Below are positions 26,017-35,635 of a DNA stretch of 64,000 nucleotides, piece by piece. A program made the position numbers and the translations under genes. The notes under the pieces are model-generated. The model made no database searches and was not told the origin of the DNA. It was given only the letters and a program-made list of their open reading frames with translations. The DNA lies in contig NZ_BBLU01000004.1 of the NCBI RefSeq assembly GCF_000759715.1, forward strand, positions 1 to 64,000. Direction: 5' to 3'. The first letter of the stretch is position 1; each line of letters opens with the position of its first letter. Source of the DNA: Demequina mangrovi. GTDB lineage: Bacteria > Actinomycetota > Actinomycetes > Actinomycetales > Demequinaceae.

Positions 26017-27342
26017 CTAGTCCGCGGGCGTGTCGTGGACGGGTTCCCGCTCGATGGGCTCGACCCCTTCTTTGCGGCGGATGCCGGACCCCGCTTGGAA
26101 GGCTGCGGTGATCAGCCCGGGGAGCGCGCCTGTCGCCATGAAGATCGCCGCTCCGGTCTCGGTCGAGAGATCGAGCAGCAGATATCCGGCCGTGAACCAC
26201 ACGATCGTGGCCGGAGCCATGATCCACGAGCCGCCCGTCCAACCGCGGGACAAGTTCATCGTGCCGGCGCCGGCGGCAAGCGCTCCCAGGACGGAGCCGG
26301 CGTTGACGATGAGGAACTCCGCGGTCAGGTGCGAGTACTGAGGGCCCAGCAAGGAAAGGAGGGGTACGCGCGCGAGCGCCGCGACAAGATAGATCGCGCT
26401 CGCTCCGGCGAAGACTCCGAGCAGCACCATCGCGTAGCGGCGTCCGATCTCTGCGGTGGAGCCCTTGGAGCGCGCGAATGCTGGGCTTAGCACCTGTCCG
26501 ACGATCGTCGATAGCAGTCCGAATATCAGGCCGTAGCGTGAGACTGCGGTGACGCCTGCGAGCGCGGTGGTCGCGCCGAGGGCGCCGAGCAGAAAGCTCG
26601 CGCCTTGCGACTGGGCCACCACCACGAGGTTCAGCGGAAGCAGTCGCCTCACCGCGCGCTTCATCTCGGCGGTGTCGCCGGGGCTGATCGTCCTGTCGCC
26701 CAGGTCGAGCATGCGGCGCGTCCGGAATCTCAACCAGATGGTCTGCACGCCCGTGGCGACGCCGTTCCCGACGGTGGGTGCGAACACGCTGAGCGCGGCG
26801 AAAGGGATGAGCGCGACCACGCCGATGAGTCTGATGACGGCTGACGCGAGGCCGGACCGTTGCATCACTCCGAACTCGTACATCAACTGCAGCAGCGCGC
26901 GATACAGCGATCCGTTGAGTGTGATGAACACGGTGCCGATGGTGATCGTGGTCAGGGCCAGCGACGTCGCAATCCCCGCGCCGTTCTGCAGCAGCAGCCA
27001 AGCGAGCAGGGGGCCTACGGCGACGGAGAGGGCACCCGCGATCACATTGCGATAGAGACGGGCGGTGTGCAGCAGACCGCCCAGCCTCGATGCGTCGGGC
27101 ATGTGCCTGCCTCCGATGGCCACCACTTGGCTGCCGATGCCCGAGTCGCCGACCACGGTGATCGCGGTCGCGGTAGCGACCAGGAGCGCGTACTGCGCGT
27201 ACCCCTCGACGGAGAGGAGCCGCGCTGCCAGAAGTCCCGCGACCATCCCGATGGCTTGGATCCCGCCTTGAGCGAGGCCGAACGCAGCCAGCCGGCCGCC
27301 CCACCTTCGGAGCCGCGCGCGATCCAGTGCAAAACGCGTCAT
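26017..27342 (-). CDS. Wzx-type polysaccharide flippase (set 1)
   Basis: Membrane protein of 441 residues with about twelve helices and short basic loops, of the polysaccharide-transport/MATE-like superfamily. The N-terminus has the family layout (GGRLAAFGLAQGGIQAIGMVAGLLAARLL, starting near residue 15). It would move lipid-linked repeat units across the membrane for the polymerase encoded further along on the same strand. It is the last gene of the minus-strand run 31104 to 26017 (polymerase, GT4, GT, flippase). A second flippase is encoded at 48077, so each EPS set has its own. Confidence 0.82.
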   Translation of the reverse strand: MTRFALDRARLRRWGGRLAAFGLAQGGIQAIGMVAGLLAARLLSVEGYAQYALLVATATAITVVGDSGIGSQVVAIGGRHMPDASRLGGLLHTARLYRNVIAGALSVAVGPLLAWLLLQNGAGIATSLALTTITIGTVFITLNGSLYRALLQLMYEFGVMQRSGLASAVIRLIGVVALIPFAALSVFAPTVGNGVATGVQTIWLRFRTRRMLDLGDRTISPGDTAEMKRAVRRLLPLNLVVVAQSQGASFLLGALGATTALAGVTAVSRYGLIFGLLSTIVGQVLSPAFARSKGSTAEIGRRYAMVLLGVFAGASAIYLVAALARVPLLSLLGPQYSHLTAEFLIVNAGSVLGALAAGAGTMNLSRGWTGGSWIMAPATIVWFTAGYLLLDLSTETGAAIFMATGALPGLITAAFQAGSGIRRKEGVEPIEREPVHDTPAD

Positions 27343-27381
27343 GAGGTGGCGTCCGATCCGGCGAGGCAGGTCATCGGCTGG

Positions 27382-28314
27382 TCACGCGCGACGGTAGAAG
27401 CGTCCGATGAGCGACGCTGTCTGCTGCGAGGCCTTCATGCGGGAGAGCTCGCGCCGGCTATGGCTGCGTACGGGGCCGTCCGCGTAGTGCAGGTAGAACT
27501 TCGCTGCCTTCGAGGGCGGGGTGCCTCCAAGGGCGTTGCGGATGAAGCGCCCGCGCCATGGCTTGCGTGCGCCGATTGCGTGCGATAGATACTCGCCGCC
27601 GGCGGCGAAGTCCATCGAGGCGGGGTCCGCGAGGCCGACGGTCACGTCGGTCACCATCAACGCCATGTTCAACGCGTCCTGGTCTGGAGTGGAGAACAGG
27701 CTGGTGCCATGGCCTACATGGAGGCCTGCATCCTCTCCCATGATCTCTCGTGCGTCCGCGCACAGGCGCTGCCACGTAGTCAGGAACAGGGATGCGTCGC
27801 GCGAGGCGCTGACGAAGCCGCCGTTGACGTACGAGTCGATCGCGCGGACTTCGATGAGAGCCTTGGCCGCGAAATGCTGGCGCCACAGGGTACGCAGCGG
27901 AGCGGTGTTCGGAAGGCGTCCGTTGACGTCCTCGATCGCGCACACATCGGCGCTGATGAGCCAGGGGGCGAGGTTGTGCCACGGGCATTTCACGACGATG
28001 TCGGGATCGATGTAGGCGACGACATCGGCGTCGCGTGCGTGCTCGTTCAGCACCTCCAGCATGAAGGTCGGCTTGAAGAGGGTGAGGTGCATCGTCGTGT
28101 CGAGCGGTACGAACCGGAGCGTGAGGGCGGGCGTAGCGGAGAGTGTGACCGGCCCGCTGTCACCGGCCGCACCGGCGCCGGCCCACGCTGGTGGCCGACC
28201 CCGGACGCCCACGACGAGCTCGCCCGCGAAGCCGCTTGACGCGAGCGAGTTCGCCAACGCGGCTACGCCATGGTGATAGTCACCCTCGTACAAGGTGCAC
28301 AGAACTATGCTCAC
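27382..28314 (-). CDS. Putative GT-A glycosyltransferase
   Basis: 310 residues. The N-terminus SIVLCTLYEGDYHHGVAALANSL and the DPDI motif in VVAYIDPDIVVKCPW mark a GT-A sugar transferase; VNGGFVSASRDASLF corresponds to the later conserved loop. It resembles in length and layout the protein at 334-1212. GTG 28314 is chosen because a G6-containing GAGGGGGG site lies 8 bases upstream (C6 at 28322-28327); the frame stays open further but without similarity. Separated from the flippase by only 39 bases. Confidence 0.75.
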   Translation of the reverse strand: MSIVLCTLYEGDYHHGVAALANSLASSGFAGELVVGVRGRPPAWAGAGAAGDSGPVTLSATPALTLRFVPLDTTMHLTLFKPTFMLEVLNEHARDADVVAYIDPDIVVKCPWHNLAPWLISADVCAIEDVNGRLPNTAPLRTLWRQHFAAKALIEVRAIDSYVNGGFVSASRDASLFLTTWQRLCADAREIMGEDAGLHVGHGTSLFSTPDQDALNMALMVTDVTVGLADPASMDFAAGGEYLSHAIGARKPWRGRFIRNALGGTPPSKAAKFYLHYADGPVRSHSRRELSRMKASQQTASLIGRFYRRA

Positions 28315-28444
28315 GCGCGATCCCCCCTCAACTGGTGCGAAGCGCGATCGAGCCTCGCGGAGCGCGACCGTGTCTTGATCATGCCGTGTCCGAGACGCGG
28401 TGTGAAGGGTGTTCTGCGCGATATGTCCTACGTTCCGTGGGTGT

Positions 28445-29683
28445 TCATGCGGCGCTGAACACCTCGGTGACCGTAGCGCCCAGGGCGGCACGATGTGCGT
28501 GCCACGGCAGCTGGGCCGCGCGCGAGAGCGCCGCTTCGCGAGATGCCTCGCGGGCGTCCGCATCATCCGCGAGCAGGGCCAGGCGGGCGGCGATGGCGTG
28601 GGAGTCGCGGATCGGGACGATCCACCCCGGAGCCGCCTCGCCGGTGAGGCCGCCGATCAGCTCGGGCCCGGCCGTGTGGTCGGTCGCGATGAACGGCGTC
28701 CCCTGCGACATCGCCTCCGCCAGCACGAGGCCGAACCCCTCGAACAGGGACGGCAGTACCAGCACGTCGTGGTCGCGCATGAGCGCGAGCACCTGGGTCA
28801 GCGGCAGCGAGTCGATGTGCTTGACTTGCATGAGAGCCCGGCGCAGCACATCGTTCTCCGGGTCGCTCGGGCGTCCGACGACGGTGACGTCGACAGCGCC
28901 CTCGAGCGCGCGCACGGCCTCGAAGAAGTACGAGAGCCCCTTGCGCTGCGAAAGGCCCCCGACGTAGAGGACGCGCAGCCGCCCCGTCGACGGGGCGCGT
29001 GGAGCGCGGTTCGGCTCCGGCACGCCGTACGGCACCACCGTGATGTCGAGCGATTCCCCGCCGGGTGCGCTCGCGAGCGTGCGGCGGGTGAAGCTGCTCG
29101 CGCAGATGATCCGTGAGGCGAGCGCGATCTCACGATCCTTGCGCTCCAGCTTCTCCGGCGCTTCCCTCAGCGCGGAGATGGTCGACGCCCACGCGGGCGC
29201 GAGCTCTGCCTCCTCGCTGAGGATGCGCCTCGACTCTCGCCAGTAGCCGATCGGGAGGTCATAGATACGCGCCAGACCAAGCGCGTGCGCCGCGGCGAAC
29301 GATGTCGCGGCGCCGTCCTCGTACAGGTAGACGCCCGCGAAGCCACCGGTGCGGAGTCGGCGCTCCACCGCCGCATCGACGGCCTCGGCGCGCCGCCGGA
29401 TCGAGAAGTAGCCGTTGCGCATGTCCGTGCGGATGACGCGCTGCCGCTCGAGCGCCAGCCGCATCGCCTCGGGGATCGGGTGCGTGCGGATCGCTCGCGC
29501 GAGACGTGGATCGAAGGCGCGGCGTTCGAGCTCGCTGCGCAGGCTCCGCGGTACGCGCCGCGCGAGCGCGGTGGTGTCGAGACCCACGTGGAACTCGGCG
29601 AGCAGCCCCGCCTCCTCGAGCGCGAGCGCGGCCTCGCGCACGTTCGTGTTGGCGTTGGGGTGCCCGAGGATCAGTCCGTTCAT
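28445..29683 (-). CDS. Glycosyltransferase family 4
   Basis: GT-B transferase of 412 residues. The donor half shows VLYVGGLSQRKGLSYFFEA and SLFEGFGLVLAEAMSQGTPFIAT, the latter holding the E-x7-E pair. The acceptor half starts directly (NGLILGHPNANTNVREAALAL) and includes a Y-D-L-P-I-G-Y segment. ATG 29683 overlaps the polymerase stop codon by 4 bases, so the two are co-translated. Donor unknown. Confidence 0.87.
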   Translation of the reverse strand: MNGLILGHPNANTNVREAALALEEAGLLAEFHVGLDTTALARRVPRSLRSELERRAFDPRLARAIRTHPIPEAMRLALERQRVIRTDMRNGYFSIRRRAEAVDAAVERRLRTGGFAGVYLYEDGAATSFAAAHALGLARIYDLPIGYWRESRRILSEEAELAPAWASTISALREAPEKLERKDREIALASRIICASSFTRRTLASAPGGESLDITVVPYGVPEPNRAPRAPSTGRLRVLYVGGLSQRKGLSYFFEAVRALEGAVDVTVVGRPSDPENDVLRRALMQVKHIDSLPLTQVLALMRDHDVLVLPSLFEGFGLVLAEAMSQGTPFIATDHTAGPELIGGLTGEAAPGWIVPIRDSHAIAARLALLADDADAREASREAALSRAAQLPWHAHRAALGATVTEVFSAA

Positions 29684-31104
29684 GTGATCGCCTCATGGGC
29701 CCGGGCGAACGCGTGCCGCGTCGTGACGGGGCGCTTCGACGCCTTCGCGGCGGGCGTGCCTCCATGGTCGGGTGGGGAGAGCGTGCCGCTGGTCAGCGCG
29801 ATGATGGCAATCGTGACCGCGAATCCGCCTTGGATGCTGGGCTGCTGGGTCACGCCGCCGAGTGACAGAGCCGCGGCCAGCACCGCGAGGGCCATGAGTC
29901 GCGTTGGCGGGGCCGAGCCGGCACGGATGACGATGTGCACTAGCGCCCAGAGAGCGCCCACCAGCGACAGGATCGCAAGCCCGTAGCCGACGACCCCGAG
30001 CTCGGCCATGTACTTGAGCTTGTCGTTCTCCGCCCAAGCGGTTCCGAGCCTCTGCACGCCCACCGAGGAGTGCGCGCCGGCACCTGACCCGAGCAGTTGT
30101 ACCGGCTCGGTGATGAACCCGACGATGCCGGAGAAGATGCGTGCACCGGTGTCCTCGGACCTCGACGCCGTATCGACGCGCGTGGAGAAGGCCTCGAGCA
30201 CGTCCGCGAACACGCGGTTCGCGATGACGAGCCCGAGCGTGATGGCGCCGAGCATCCCCAGCACCGACACTAGGGAGCGGATCGTGAACCGTCGGGCGGC
30301 GATGTACAGCAGCACCACTACCAGCATCACCCCGACGATCGCGATGGCGCGCGAACCGCTGACCGCAGACATCAACGTCAGGGCACCGAGCGCGCAGCCG
30401 TGCAGCAGACGGCGGTGCGTGCCGAACGTGACGCGCGCGACAGACATTGCCAACCCGAGCCCGATGAATGGTGCGAAGCCGGCGGGCGCCGTGAACGTCG
30501 CGGACGGCCGCACGGCCGTCCCCGCGTTCACGAAGCTCGCGTCCTCGCCTGCCGTCTGCCGGTTGATCCATGCGGACGGTTCGGAGAGGACCTGAAGGAT
30601 CACGATGGGCAGCAGGATGAGCGCAAGGACGGCGATGGTGTCGGTGACGGCGTCGAGCGCGGTCGCGTCGGCGTACGTCATGGTGAACACCAGCAGCAGC
30701 AGCCCGGAGACATACCCGCGCAGGCCCAGGACGAGCACCTGGGTGTCGACGGTGCCCATGAGCATCGCGACGGTCCCGTGGATCGCGAGGAAGAAGGTCG
30801 CGGCCCAGAGAACGGGCCACCAGAGGTGGCGCCGACGCGGCAGGCCCTGAATGTAGAAGGCGGCCATCGCGCCCACGAGGGCCGCGTCGCGCGCAACGTA
30901 GAAGGGCTGATCGAGCGCTCCGGGTCCCCATTTGCGGATGGCTCCTTCGAGCACCCACAGCGCCACGTACCCGGCGAGCACGCGGCGCGCCGCCATGCGC
31001 GTGGCGATCTCCTGTGTCTCGCGTGACACCGCCCGCGTGATCAGCCTCGCGCGGGGCATCGCGACGGGCACCTGCCTCTGCGGCGTCGCTACGGGTACGC
31101 GCAT
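29680..31104 (-). CDS. Wzy-like O-antigen/EPS polymerase (set 1)
   Basis: Membrane protein of 474 residues with ten or more predicted helices and one large extracytoplasmic loop (about residues 290-350) that contains an ELGVVGYG-like segment typical for Wzy/O-antigen-ligase-family proteins. Such proteins join lipid-linked repeat units on the outer face of the membrane. Sequence conservation in this family is low, so polymerase rather than ligase is inferred from context (flippase and chain-length protein nearby). ATG 31104 is set by GAGGGGGG 7 bases upstream. First gene of the minus-strand run; it diverges from the chain-length/kinase gene. Confidence 0.75.
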   Translation of the reverse strand: MRVPVATPQRQVPVAMPRARLITRAVSRETQEIATRMAARRVLAGYVALWVLEGAIRKWGPGALDQPFYVARDAALVGAMAAFYIQGLPRRRHLWWPVLWAATFFLAIHGTVAMLMGTVDTQVLVLGLRGYVSGLLLLVFTMTYADATALDAVTDTIAVLALILLPIVILQVLSEPSAWINRQTAGEDASFVNAGTAVRPSATFTAPAGFAPFIGLGLAMSVARVTFGTHRRLLHGCALGALTLMSAVSGSRAIAIVGVMLVVVLLYIAARRFTIRSLVSVLGMLGAITLGLVIANRVFADVLEAFSTRVDTASRSEDTGARIFSGIVGFITEPVQLLGSGAGAHSSVGVQRLGTAWAENDKLKYMAELGVVGYGLAILSLVGALWALVHIVIRAGSAPPTRLMALAVLAAALSLGGVTQQPSIQGGFAVTIAIIALTSGTLSPPDHGGTPAAKASKRPVTTRHAFARAHEAIT

Positions 31105-31332
31105 CCGGCGACCCCCCTCGTCAATGCACGGGGCCCGAACGCCGGCCATCCTCAACGGCCGACGGGCCCTCGCACCGATCGTAACGGTGTGATGCGGCGC
31201 ATGCCTAGGGCGGAACCGGCGTCCCCCGAGAGCGCGCTCGCCCGTGATTCGAAACCGGGCGACCAGGATCTCTGGGAGGAATGGGTCCATACCCCTATGC
31301 TGGAACGTAAGTGGGCGGGAGGGGGACCCGGC
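31105..31332. promoter_or_regulatory. Divergent region between polymerase and BY-kinase genes
   Basis: 228 bases without a supported gene. Towards the kinase, TATGCT at 31296-31301 is a fair -10 with no clear -35, followed by a G5 site at 31321-31325. Towards the polymerase, a G6 site (C6 at 31112-31117) lies before its ATG. CACCG-N7-CGGTG near 31175-31191 is a small inverted repeat of unknown meaning. The stretch stays open in one frame upstream of the kinase but shows no family resemblance. Confidence 0.45.
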
Positions 31333-33015
31333 ATGGAGTTTCGCGACTACCTCGACGTGCTGAGATCGCGGTGGCTCTCGATAGCGGTGTGCACACTTGT
31401 GGTGGGCGCCGTAGCGTACCTGTGGTCGGATATGCAGCCGCGCGTCTACAGCACCTCGGCAGAGGCCCTGGTCACGCCTGCGGGGAGCCTGGACGAGGTG
31501 GGTGATGCCGCGACGGTCGAGTCGCGTATGGCGGTCTACACCCGGCTGGCGACGTCGGACCAGGTAGCGGCGGTGGTCGCCGAGTCGATCGGAGGCGACG
31601 CCGACGCGTTGCGCTCGCGGATCTCCGTATCGGGCTCGACGGAGACCGCGATCATGCTCTTCACCGGCACGGGTTCTGCGCCCGAGTCCGCGCAGGAGCT
31701 CGTGAACGCCTGGATGGACGCGACCTTCCTCGTGGTGAGCGATGTCGAGCGCACCTCGCGGGGTATCAGCAATCCGGAGCGGACCGTCATCAACGTGATG
31801 GTGCTGCAGCAGGCTCGGCTGCCGTCGGTTCCCGCATCGCCCGCGATCAAGCAGAACACCGCGGTCGGGTTGATGCTGGGGCTGGCGCTCGGCGTCGCCT
31901 ACGCGTTCGTGCGTGCCACGCTCGATCGCCGGCTGCGGTCCCGCAACGATGTGGAGATCCAGTTCGGTGTGCCGGTGGTCGGCACGGTCCCGTGGGATGG
32001 CGCGATCGCGAAGAAGGGGCCGCTGGGCGCCGTACCCGGCTTCGCCTTCACCGAGGCCATGAGGCAGCTTCGTACGAACCTCCAGTTCATGAATGTCGAC
32101 CATCCGCCGCGCGTCCTCGTCGTGACCTCGCCGGTGCCCGGCGACGGCAAGTCGACCATGGCGGTCATGCTGGCGGCGGCGATCGCGGAGTCCGGACGCG
32201 ACGTCGTGCTGGTGGACGCCGACCTCAGGCGACCGACGCTCGCCAAGGCGCTCGGAGTCTCGCCCGAGGCGGGGCTGACGTCGGTGCTCGCGAGCCAGGC
32301 TTCCATCGAGGAGGTCACCCAGCAGGTCGGGGACTCAGGTCGCTTCTCGGTCGTCACGGCAGGCGTGATCCCGCCCAACCCGTCGGAGCTGGTCGGGTCG
32401 GACACGATGCGCTCCCTGCTGTACTCCTTCCCTGAGGACACCATGGTCATCGTCGACAGCCCGCCGCTCGTTCCCGTCTCCGACGCGGCGGTGCTTGCGG
32501 CGCGCACCGACGGCGCGCTCGTGGTCGCGCGTGCGGGCGCCACATCGGCCGACATGCTCGAGGAGGCGCTGCGGATCCTCGACAGGGTCCAGGGGCGTGC
32601 GCTGGGCGTGATCCTCGACGGAGTCGCTCCTGTCGGTCCCCGCGTCAAGCACTACGGCTATGGCAACACGTCGCCGGGCCTGTCGAGCCTTGGCGGTGCG
32701 CCGGCCCAGCATGACGAGGACGACTCGTGGGAGCACGACGAAGCGCTGCGCAAGGTCTTCCCTGAGGACGTGCTGCACCGGGCGGACGACGTGCCGGTCC
32801 TGGCCGAACGCGACGACGAGCTCGTCTTCGGCCAGGCGCCCGAGGGTGCCGAGAAAGGTCCGGGTGGGCACGAGTCCATCGACGAGACGCATTCCGAGGA
32901 GCGCCCGCCTGGCGAGATCTCGTTCGGGCACTCCGTCGACGCGGTCGAGGTCGCGGTGAGCGGTCGCAGCGCGGTGCGCGACACGATGCACCTGAGGCGC
33001 CTGTTCCGCACCTGA
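31333..33015 (+). CDS. Polysaccharide co-polymerase with BY-kinase domain (Wzc/CpsCD type, set 1)
   Basis: 560 residues fusing a Wzz-type chain-length domain (helices about 15-31 and 177-194 flanking an outer loop) to a bacterial tyrosine kinase domain. Walker A is at 266-275 (SPVPGDGKST), Walker A' at 292-299 (VLVDADLR) and Walker B at 371-377 (VIVDSPP). After about residue 470 a tail of 90 residues rich in Asp, Glu and His replaces the usual tyrosine cluster; only the HYGYGN stretch offers tyrosines. The protein would control chain length and export, reversibly phosphorylated with the phosphatase encoded convergently 10 bases away. ATG 31333 follows GGGAGGGGG. Confidence 0.9.
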   Translation: MEFRDYLDVLRSRWLSIAVCTLVVGAVAYLWSDMQPRVYSTSAEALVTPAGSLDEVGDAATVESRMAVYTRLATSDQVAAVVAESIGGDADALRSRISVSGSTETAIMLFTGTGSAPESAQELVNAWMDATFLVVSDVERTSRGISNPERTVINVMVLQQARLPSVPASPAIKQNTAVGLMLGLALGVAYAFVRATLDRRLRSRNDVEIQFGVPVVGTVPWDGAIAKKGPLGAVPGFAFTEAMRQLRTNLQFMNVDHPPRVLVVTSPVPGDGKSTMAVMLAAAIAESGRDVVLVDADLRRPTLAKALGVSPEAGLTSVLASQASIEEVTQQVGDSGRFSVVTAGVIPPNPSELVGSDTMRSLLYSFPEDTMVIVDSPPLVPVSDAAVLAARTDGALVVARAGATSADMLEEALRILDRVQGRALGVILDGVAPVGPRVKHYGYGNTSPGLSSLGGAPAQHDEDDSWEHDEALRKVFPEDVLHRADDVPVLAERDDELVFGQAPEGAEKGPGGHESIDETHSEERPPGEISFGHSVDAVEVAVSGRSAVRDTMHLRRLFRT

Positions 33016-33025
33016 AGAGCCAGGT

Positions 33026-33571
33026 TCAGTCGGTACCGAGCACCCAGTCGGAGATCTCTGCGACGGCGCCGCGGATGAGCCCGTAGGACTCGCGGTAGGC
33101 GGTCGCGTCCTTGCGGTACGGGTCCGGGACGTCGTCGAGCTCGCAACCCGCGAGCACCGCGCGGTGAGCCGCGACCGCGCGCGGGAGGTCGCGTAGGCGC
33201 TCTTCCGAGGTCTCTCCTTCGAGGACGGCGCCGGTTCCGGCAGCCGCAGCGAGCTCCGACAACGTGAAGGTGCGCTTGAGGGCGAACGGGCCCGTGGACA
33301 CCGCGAGGCGCCGGTGCTCGGCCGTCATCGCGATCACCAGATCCGCCTCGTGCATGACCCGCTCGGTGAGCAGGCGTGCGCGGTGAGCGGCGCCGTCGAT
33401 CCCATCCTGCGCGAGCTCTGCGAGCATGTGCTCGGGGATGCCGTGGTCGACGAGCGCATGGGTGCCGGCGCTCGCCACGGTGGCGTGCCCCTCGAGGGCG
33501 CGAGCCAGCAGGAGCTCGGCGGCCGGCGAGCGGCAGATGTTGCCGGTGCACACCGTGAGAATCGTCGTCAT
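33026..33571 (-). CDS. Low-molecular-weight protein tyrosine phosphatase (Wzb-like)
   Basis: Cytoplasmic phosphatase of 181 residues. The P-loop CTGNICRSP gives Cys8 and Arg14; the general acid lies in DVPDPYRKD near residue 150. These are standard for true LMW-PTPs, unlike the ArsC protein in this window. Its gene lies tail-to-tail with the BY-kinase, so it is the natural partner that dephosphorylates it, as Wzb does for Wzc. ATG 33571 has AGGAG upstream; conserved sequence starts at once. It has its own promoter on the minus strand, not obvious by eye. Confidence 0.9.
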   Translation of the reverse strand: MTTILTVCTGNICRSPAAELLLARALEGHATVASAGTHALVDHGIPEHMLAELAQDGIDGAAHRARLLTERVMHEADLVIAMTAEHRRLAVSTGPFALKRTFTLSELAAAAGTGAVLEGETSEERLRDLPRAVAAHRAVLAGCELDDVPDPYRKDATAYRESYGLIRGAVAEISDWVLGTD

Positions 33572-33661
33572 GTCGCTCCTGGTGTCTCGGGGGACGGGGC
33601 TCGACCCCCGACGGCAGACACTACCGGAAGGGGTGCGCGCGAAGCAGACAGGAGTCTGGTG

Positions 33662-33690
33662 GTGACCGACTCGCCCCTGCTGCGTATTCT
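33662..33690 (+). promoter_or_regulatory. Promoter of first DUF4012 gene
   Basis: GTGACC (33662-33667), 17-base spacer, TATTCT (33685-33690). In the 65-base leader, CCCC at 33736-33739 can pair with the G5 ribosome site at 33742-33746, so the start could be partly masked. Confidence 0.6.
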
Positions 33691-33755
33691 CGGAGAAGAG
33701 GGTCGGTGCCGAGGCTGGGGGTCGCGGGGCCGGGCCCCACTGGGGGAGGCGCGGC

Positions 33756-35501
33756 ATGGAGTCTGGTCGGCGGCGGGTGCCGTGGAGATGGGTCGCCACG
33801 GGCATGGTCGTCTCGGTGCTCGTATGCGGTGGCCTCATGGTGTGGGACGCGTGGCATGCCTACCGCGCCTCGGAGGACCTCTCGGCGCACGCGGTGCAGG
33901 CGCGCGATGCGCTCCTGGCGCGTGACGCGGACGGTCTCCGCGCTGAGGTCGGTGCGCTCCAGGATGCCGCGCATCGGCTCGACGGTGCGACAGACGGACC
34001 CCTGTGGGGTGCCTCGGCGGTGCTGCCGTGGATCGGGGACCAGGTCCAGCCGGTCCAGGCGATCGCGCGGGCGTCCGTGGCGGTCGCCGACGATGCGTTG
34101 GGCCCGCTCGCAGAGCTGGCGGACCTCGATGCGCTCGCCGGCCCGAGCATCGTCGACGGGCGGTTCGACCCTTACCTGCTCGAGCCTGCGCGTGAGCCGC
34201 TCGGGCGGGCCGCCGCAACCCTGCTCGAGCAGTCCGAGGTGCTCGGCGCGGTGCCCCTCGCGGGGGCCGTGGAGATCCTCGCGGAGGAGTACCGGGAGGC
34301 CGCTGACCAGGTGACCGAGATGGCGGCGCTGGTCGATGGTGCGCATCGCGCCGCGACGCTGATGCCGACCATGCTCGGCGGCCAGGAGAAGCGCACCTAC
34401 CTGGTCATGGTGCAGAACAATGCGGAACCGCGCGCGACGGGCGGGATCACCGGCGTCGTTCTGGAGCTCACCGTGGATGACGGGCGGTTGGCGAGCGGTC
34501 GCTTCGTGCCCGCACGCGCCCTCGTCGCCGCGCGCGACGCGTCCGCGGTGGACAGCATCACCGATGAGGAGGAGCAGGCGTTCACCGCGAGGATGGCGGT
34601 CTTCCCGCAGGACGCCAACTTCACCCCCGAGTTCCCTCGTGCGGCGCAGCTGATCTCCACATTCTGGACCCGTGTGCATCCCGGCGACGTCGACGGAGTT
34701 CTTGCCGTCGACCCGGTCGCGCTCGGCTACCTGCTGTCGGGTGTCGCTCCGATCGAGGTCGATGGTGTCATGCTCGACTCGCAGAGCCTTGCGGCCACGA
34801 TGCTCAACTCGGCGTACTCGCTGTTCGAGGACGCCGAAGAGCAGGACGAGTTCTTCGCGGAGGCCGCCTCGGCGATATTCGACGCGATCATCGCCGGCGC
34901 GCCAGGCATCTCCACAGGAATCGAGCGCGGGATCGACGAGCGGCGGGTCCTCCTCTGGTCCGCGCACGACGCTGAGCAGAAGGTGCTCGCGGGCTCTGCG
35001 ATCGCGGGCACCTTCTTCGAGGATGACGCGTTCGGCGTCTTCCTCAACGACGGCTCGGGCTCGAAGATCGGCTACTACGTCGACACGGCCGTGGACGTCG
35101 CCGACCGCGTATGCAAGGACGGTGCCGTCGTGAGCCAGGAGGTCACAGTCACGCTGACACACGCATTCGACGGTGATGTTGCGGAGCTTCCGGATTACGT
35201 GGCCGGCGGCACCTTCGTCGATGCGGGGGAGTTTCACGCGAACCTCATGGTGGTGCCGTCGCCCGGCATGCGGGTGCTGTCGGCGCGTGAGGGGGGCGAG
35301 GCTGCCTGGGTGGCGACCTCGTCGCTCGAGGGGCGCAGCGTAGTGTCGACCCGCGTCGTGCTGCTCCCGGGGGAGGAGGCGACGTACACCTTCGAGACCG
35401 ACGCGATCGAGGGGGCTGTCCCGGCAGGCGATGTCGTGGTCACGCCTGGCGCCCGCACCGCGGTTGTGGAGCGCACCGAGCGCGAAGCGGTGGGGTGCTG
35501 A
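33756..35501 (+). CDS. DUF4012 protein, membrane-anchored (copy 1)
   Basis: 581 residues: a basic N-terminus, one helix (about 12-32), then a large extracytoplasmic DUF4012 region. The strongest blocks are KRTYLVMVQNNAEPRATGGI, FPQDANFTPEFPRAAQL and LNDGSGSKIGYY, shared almost unchanged with the copy at 45523. The function of DUF4012 is not established; in actinobacteria such genes sit in EPS loci, which suggests a late step such as attachment or release of polymer. It does not show the arginine pattern of LytR-CpsA-Psr enzymes that I can see. ATG 33756; the gene is monocistronic with its own promoter. Confidence 0.85.
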   Translation: MESGRRRVPWRWVATGMVVSVLVCGGLMVWDAWHAYRASEDLSAHAVQARDALLARDADGLRAEVGALQDAAHRLDGATDGPLWGASAVLPWIGDQVQPVQAIARASVAVADDALGPLAELADLDALAGPSIVDGRFDPYLLEPAREPLGRAAATLLEQSEVLGAVPLAGAVEILAEEYREAADQVTEMAALVDGAHRAATLMPTMLGGQEKRTYLVMVQNNAEPRATGGITGVVLELTVDDGRLASGRFVPARALVAARDASAVDSITDEEEQAFTARMAVFPQDANFTPEFPRAAQLISTFWTRVHPGDVDGVLAVDPVALGYLLSGVAPIEVDGVMLDSQSLAATMLNSAYSLFEDAEEQDEFFAEAASAIFDAIIAGAPGISTGIERGIDERRVLLWSAHDAEQKVLAGSAIAGTFFEDDAFGVFLNDGSGSKIGYYVDTAVDVADRVCKDGAVVSQEVTVTLTHAFDGDVAELPDYVAGGTFVDAGEFHANLMVVPSPGMRVLSAREGGEAAWVATSSLEGRSVVSTRVVLLPGEEATYTFETDAIEGAVPAGDVVVTPGARTAVVERTEREAVGC

Positions 35502-35561
35502 CCGCCGCCGCACGATTCGTGCCCGCATCGGGCAGCCGGGTCGCAAAAGTCCCATTTCCCC

Positions 35562-35590
35562 TTTTCACGCCGATCTATCCGTTCTAGTCT
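35562..35590 (+). promoter_or_regulatory. Promoter of the WcaI-like gene, with CCCATTT upstream
   Basis: TTTTCA (35562-35567), 17-base spacer, TAGTCT (35585-35590). The heptamer CCCATTT at 35551-35557 lies just upstream of the -35 and also forms half of the palindrome at the gmd promoter. In the leader GAGCCG (35602-35607) and CGGCTC (35615-35620) form a hairpin whose loop is TGGGGGG. Confidence 0.6.
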
Positions 35591-35635
35591 CGGGGGAGGT
35601 GGAGCCGTGGGGGGCGGCTCGCCGAAGGGGGAGAC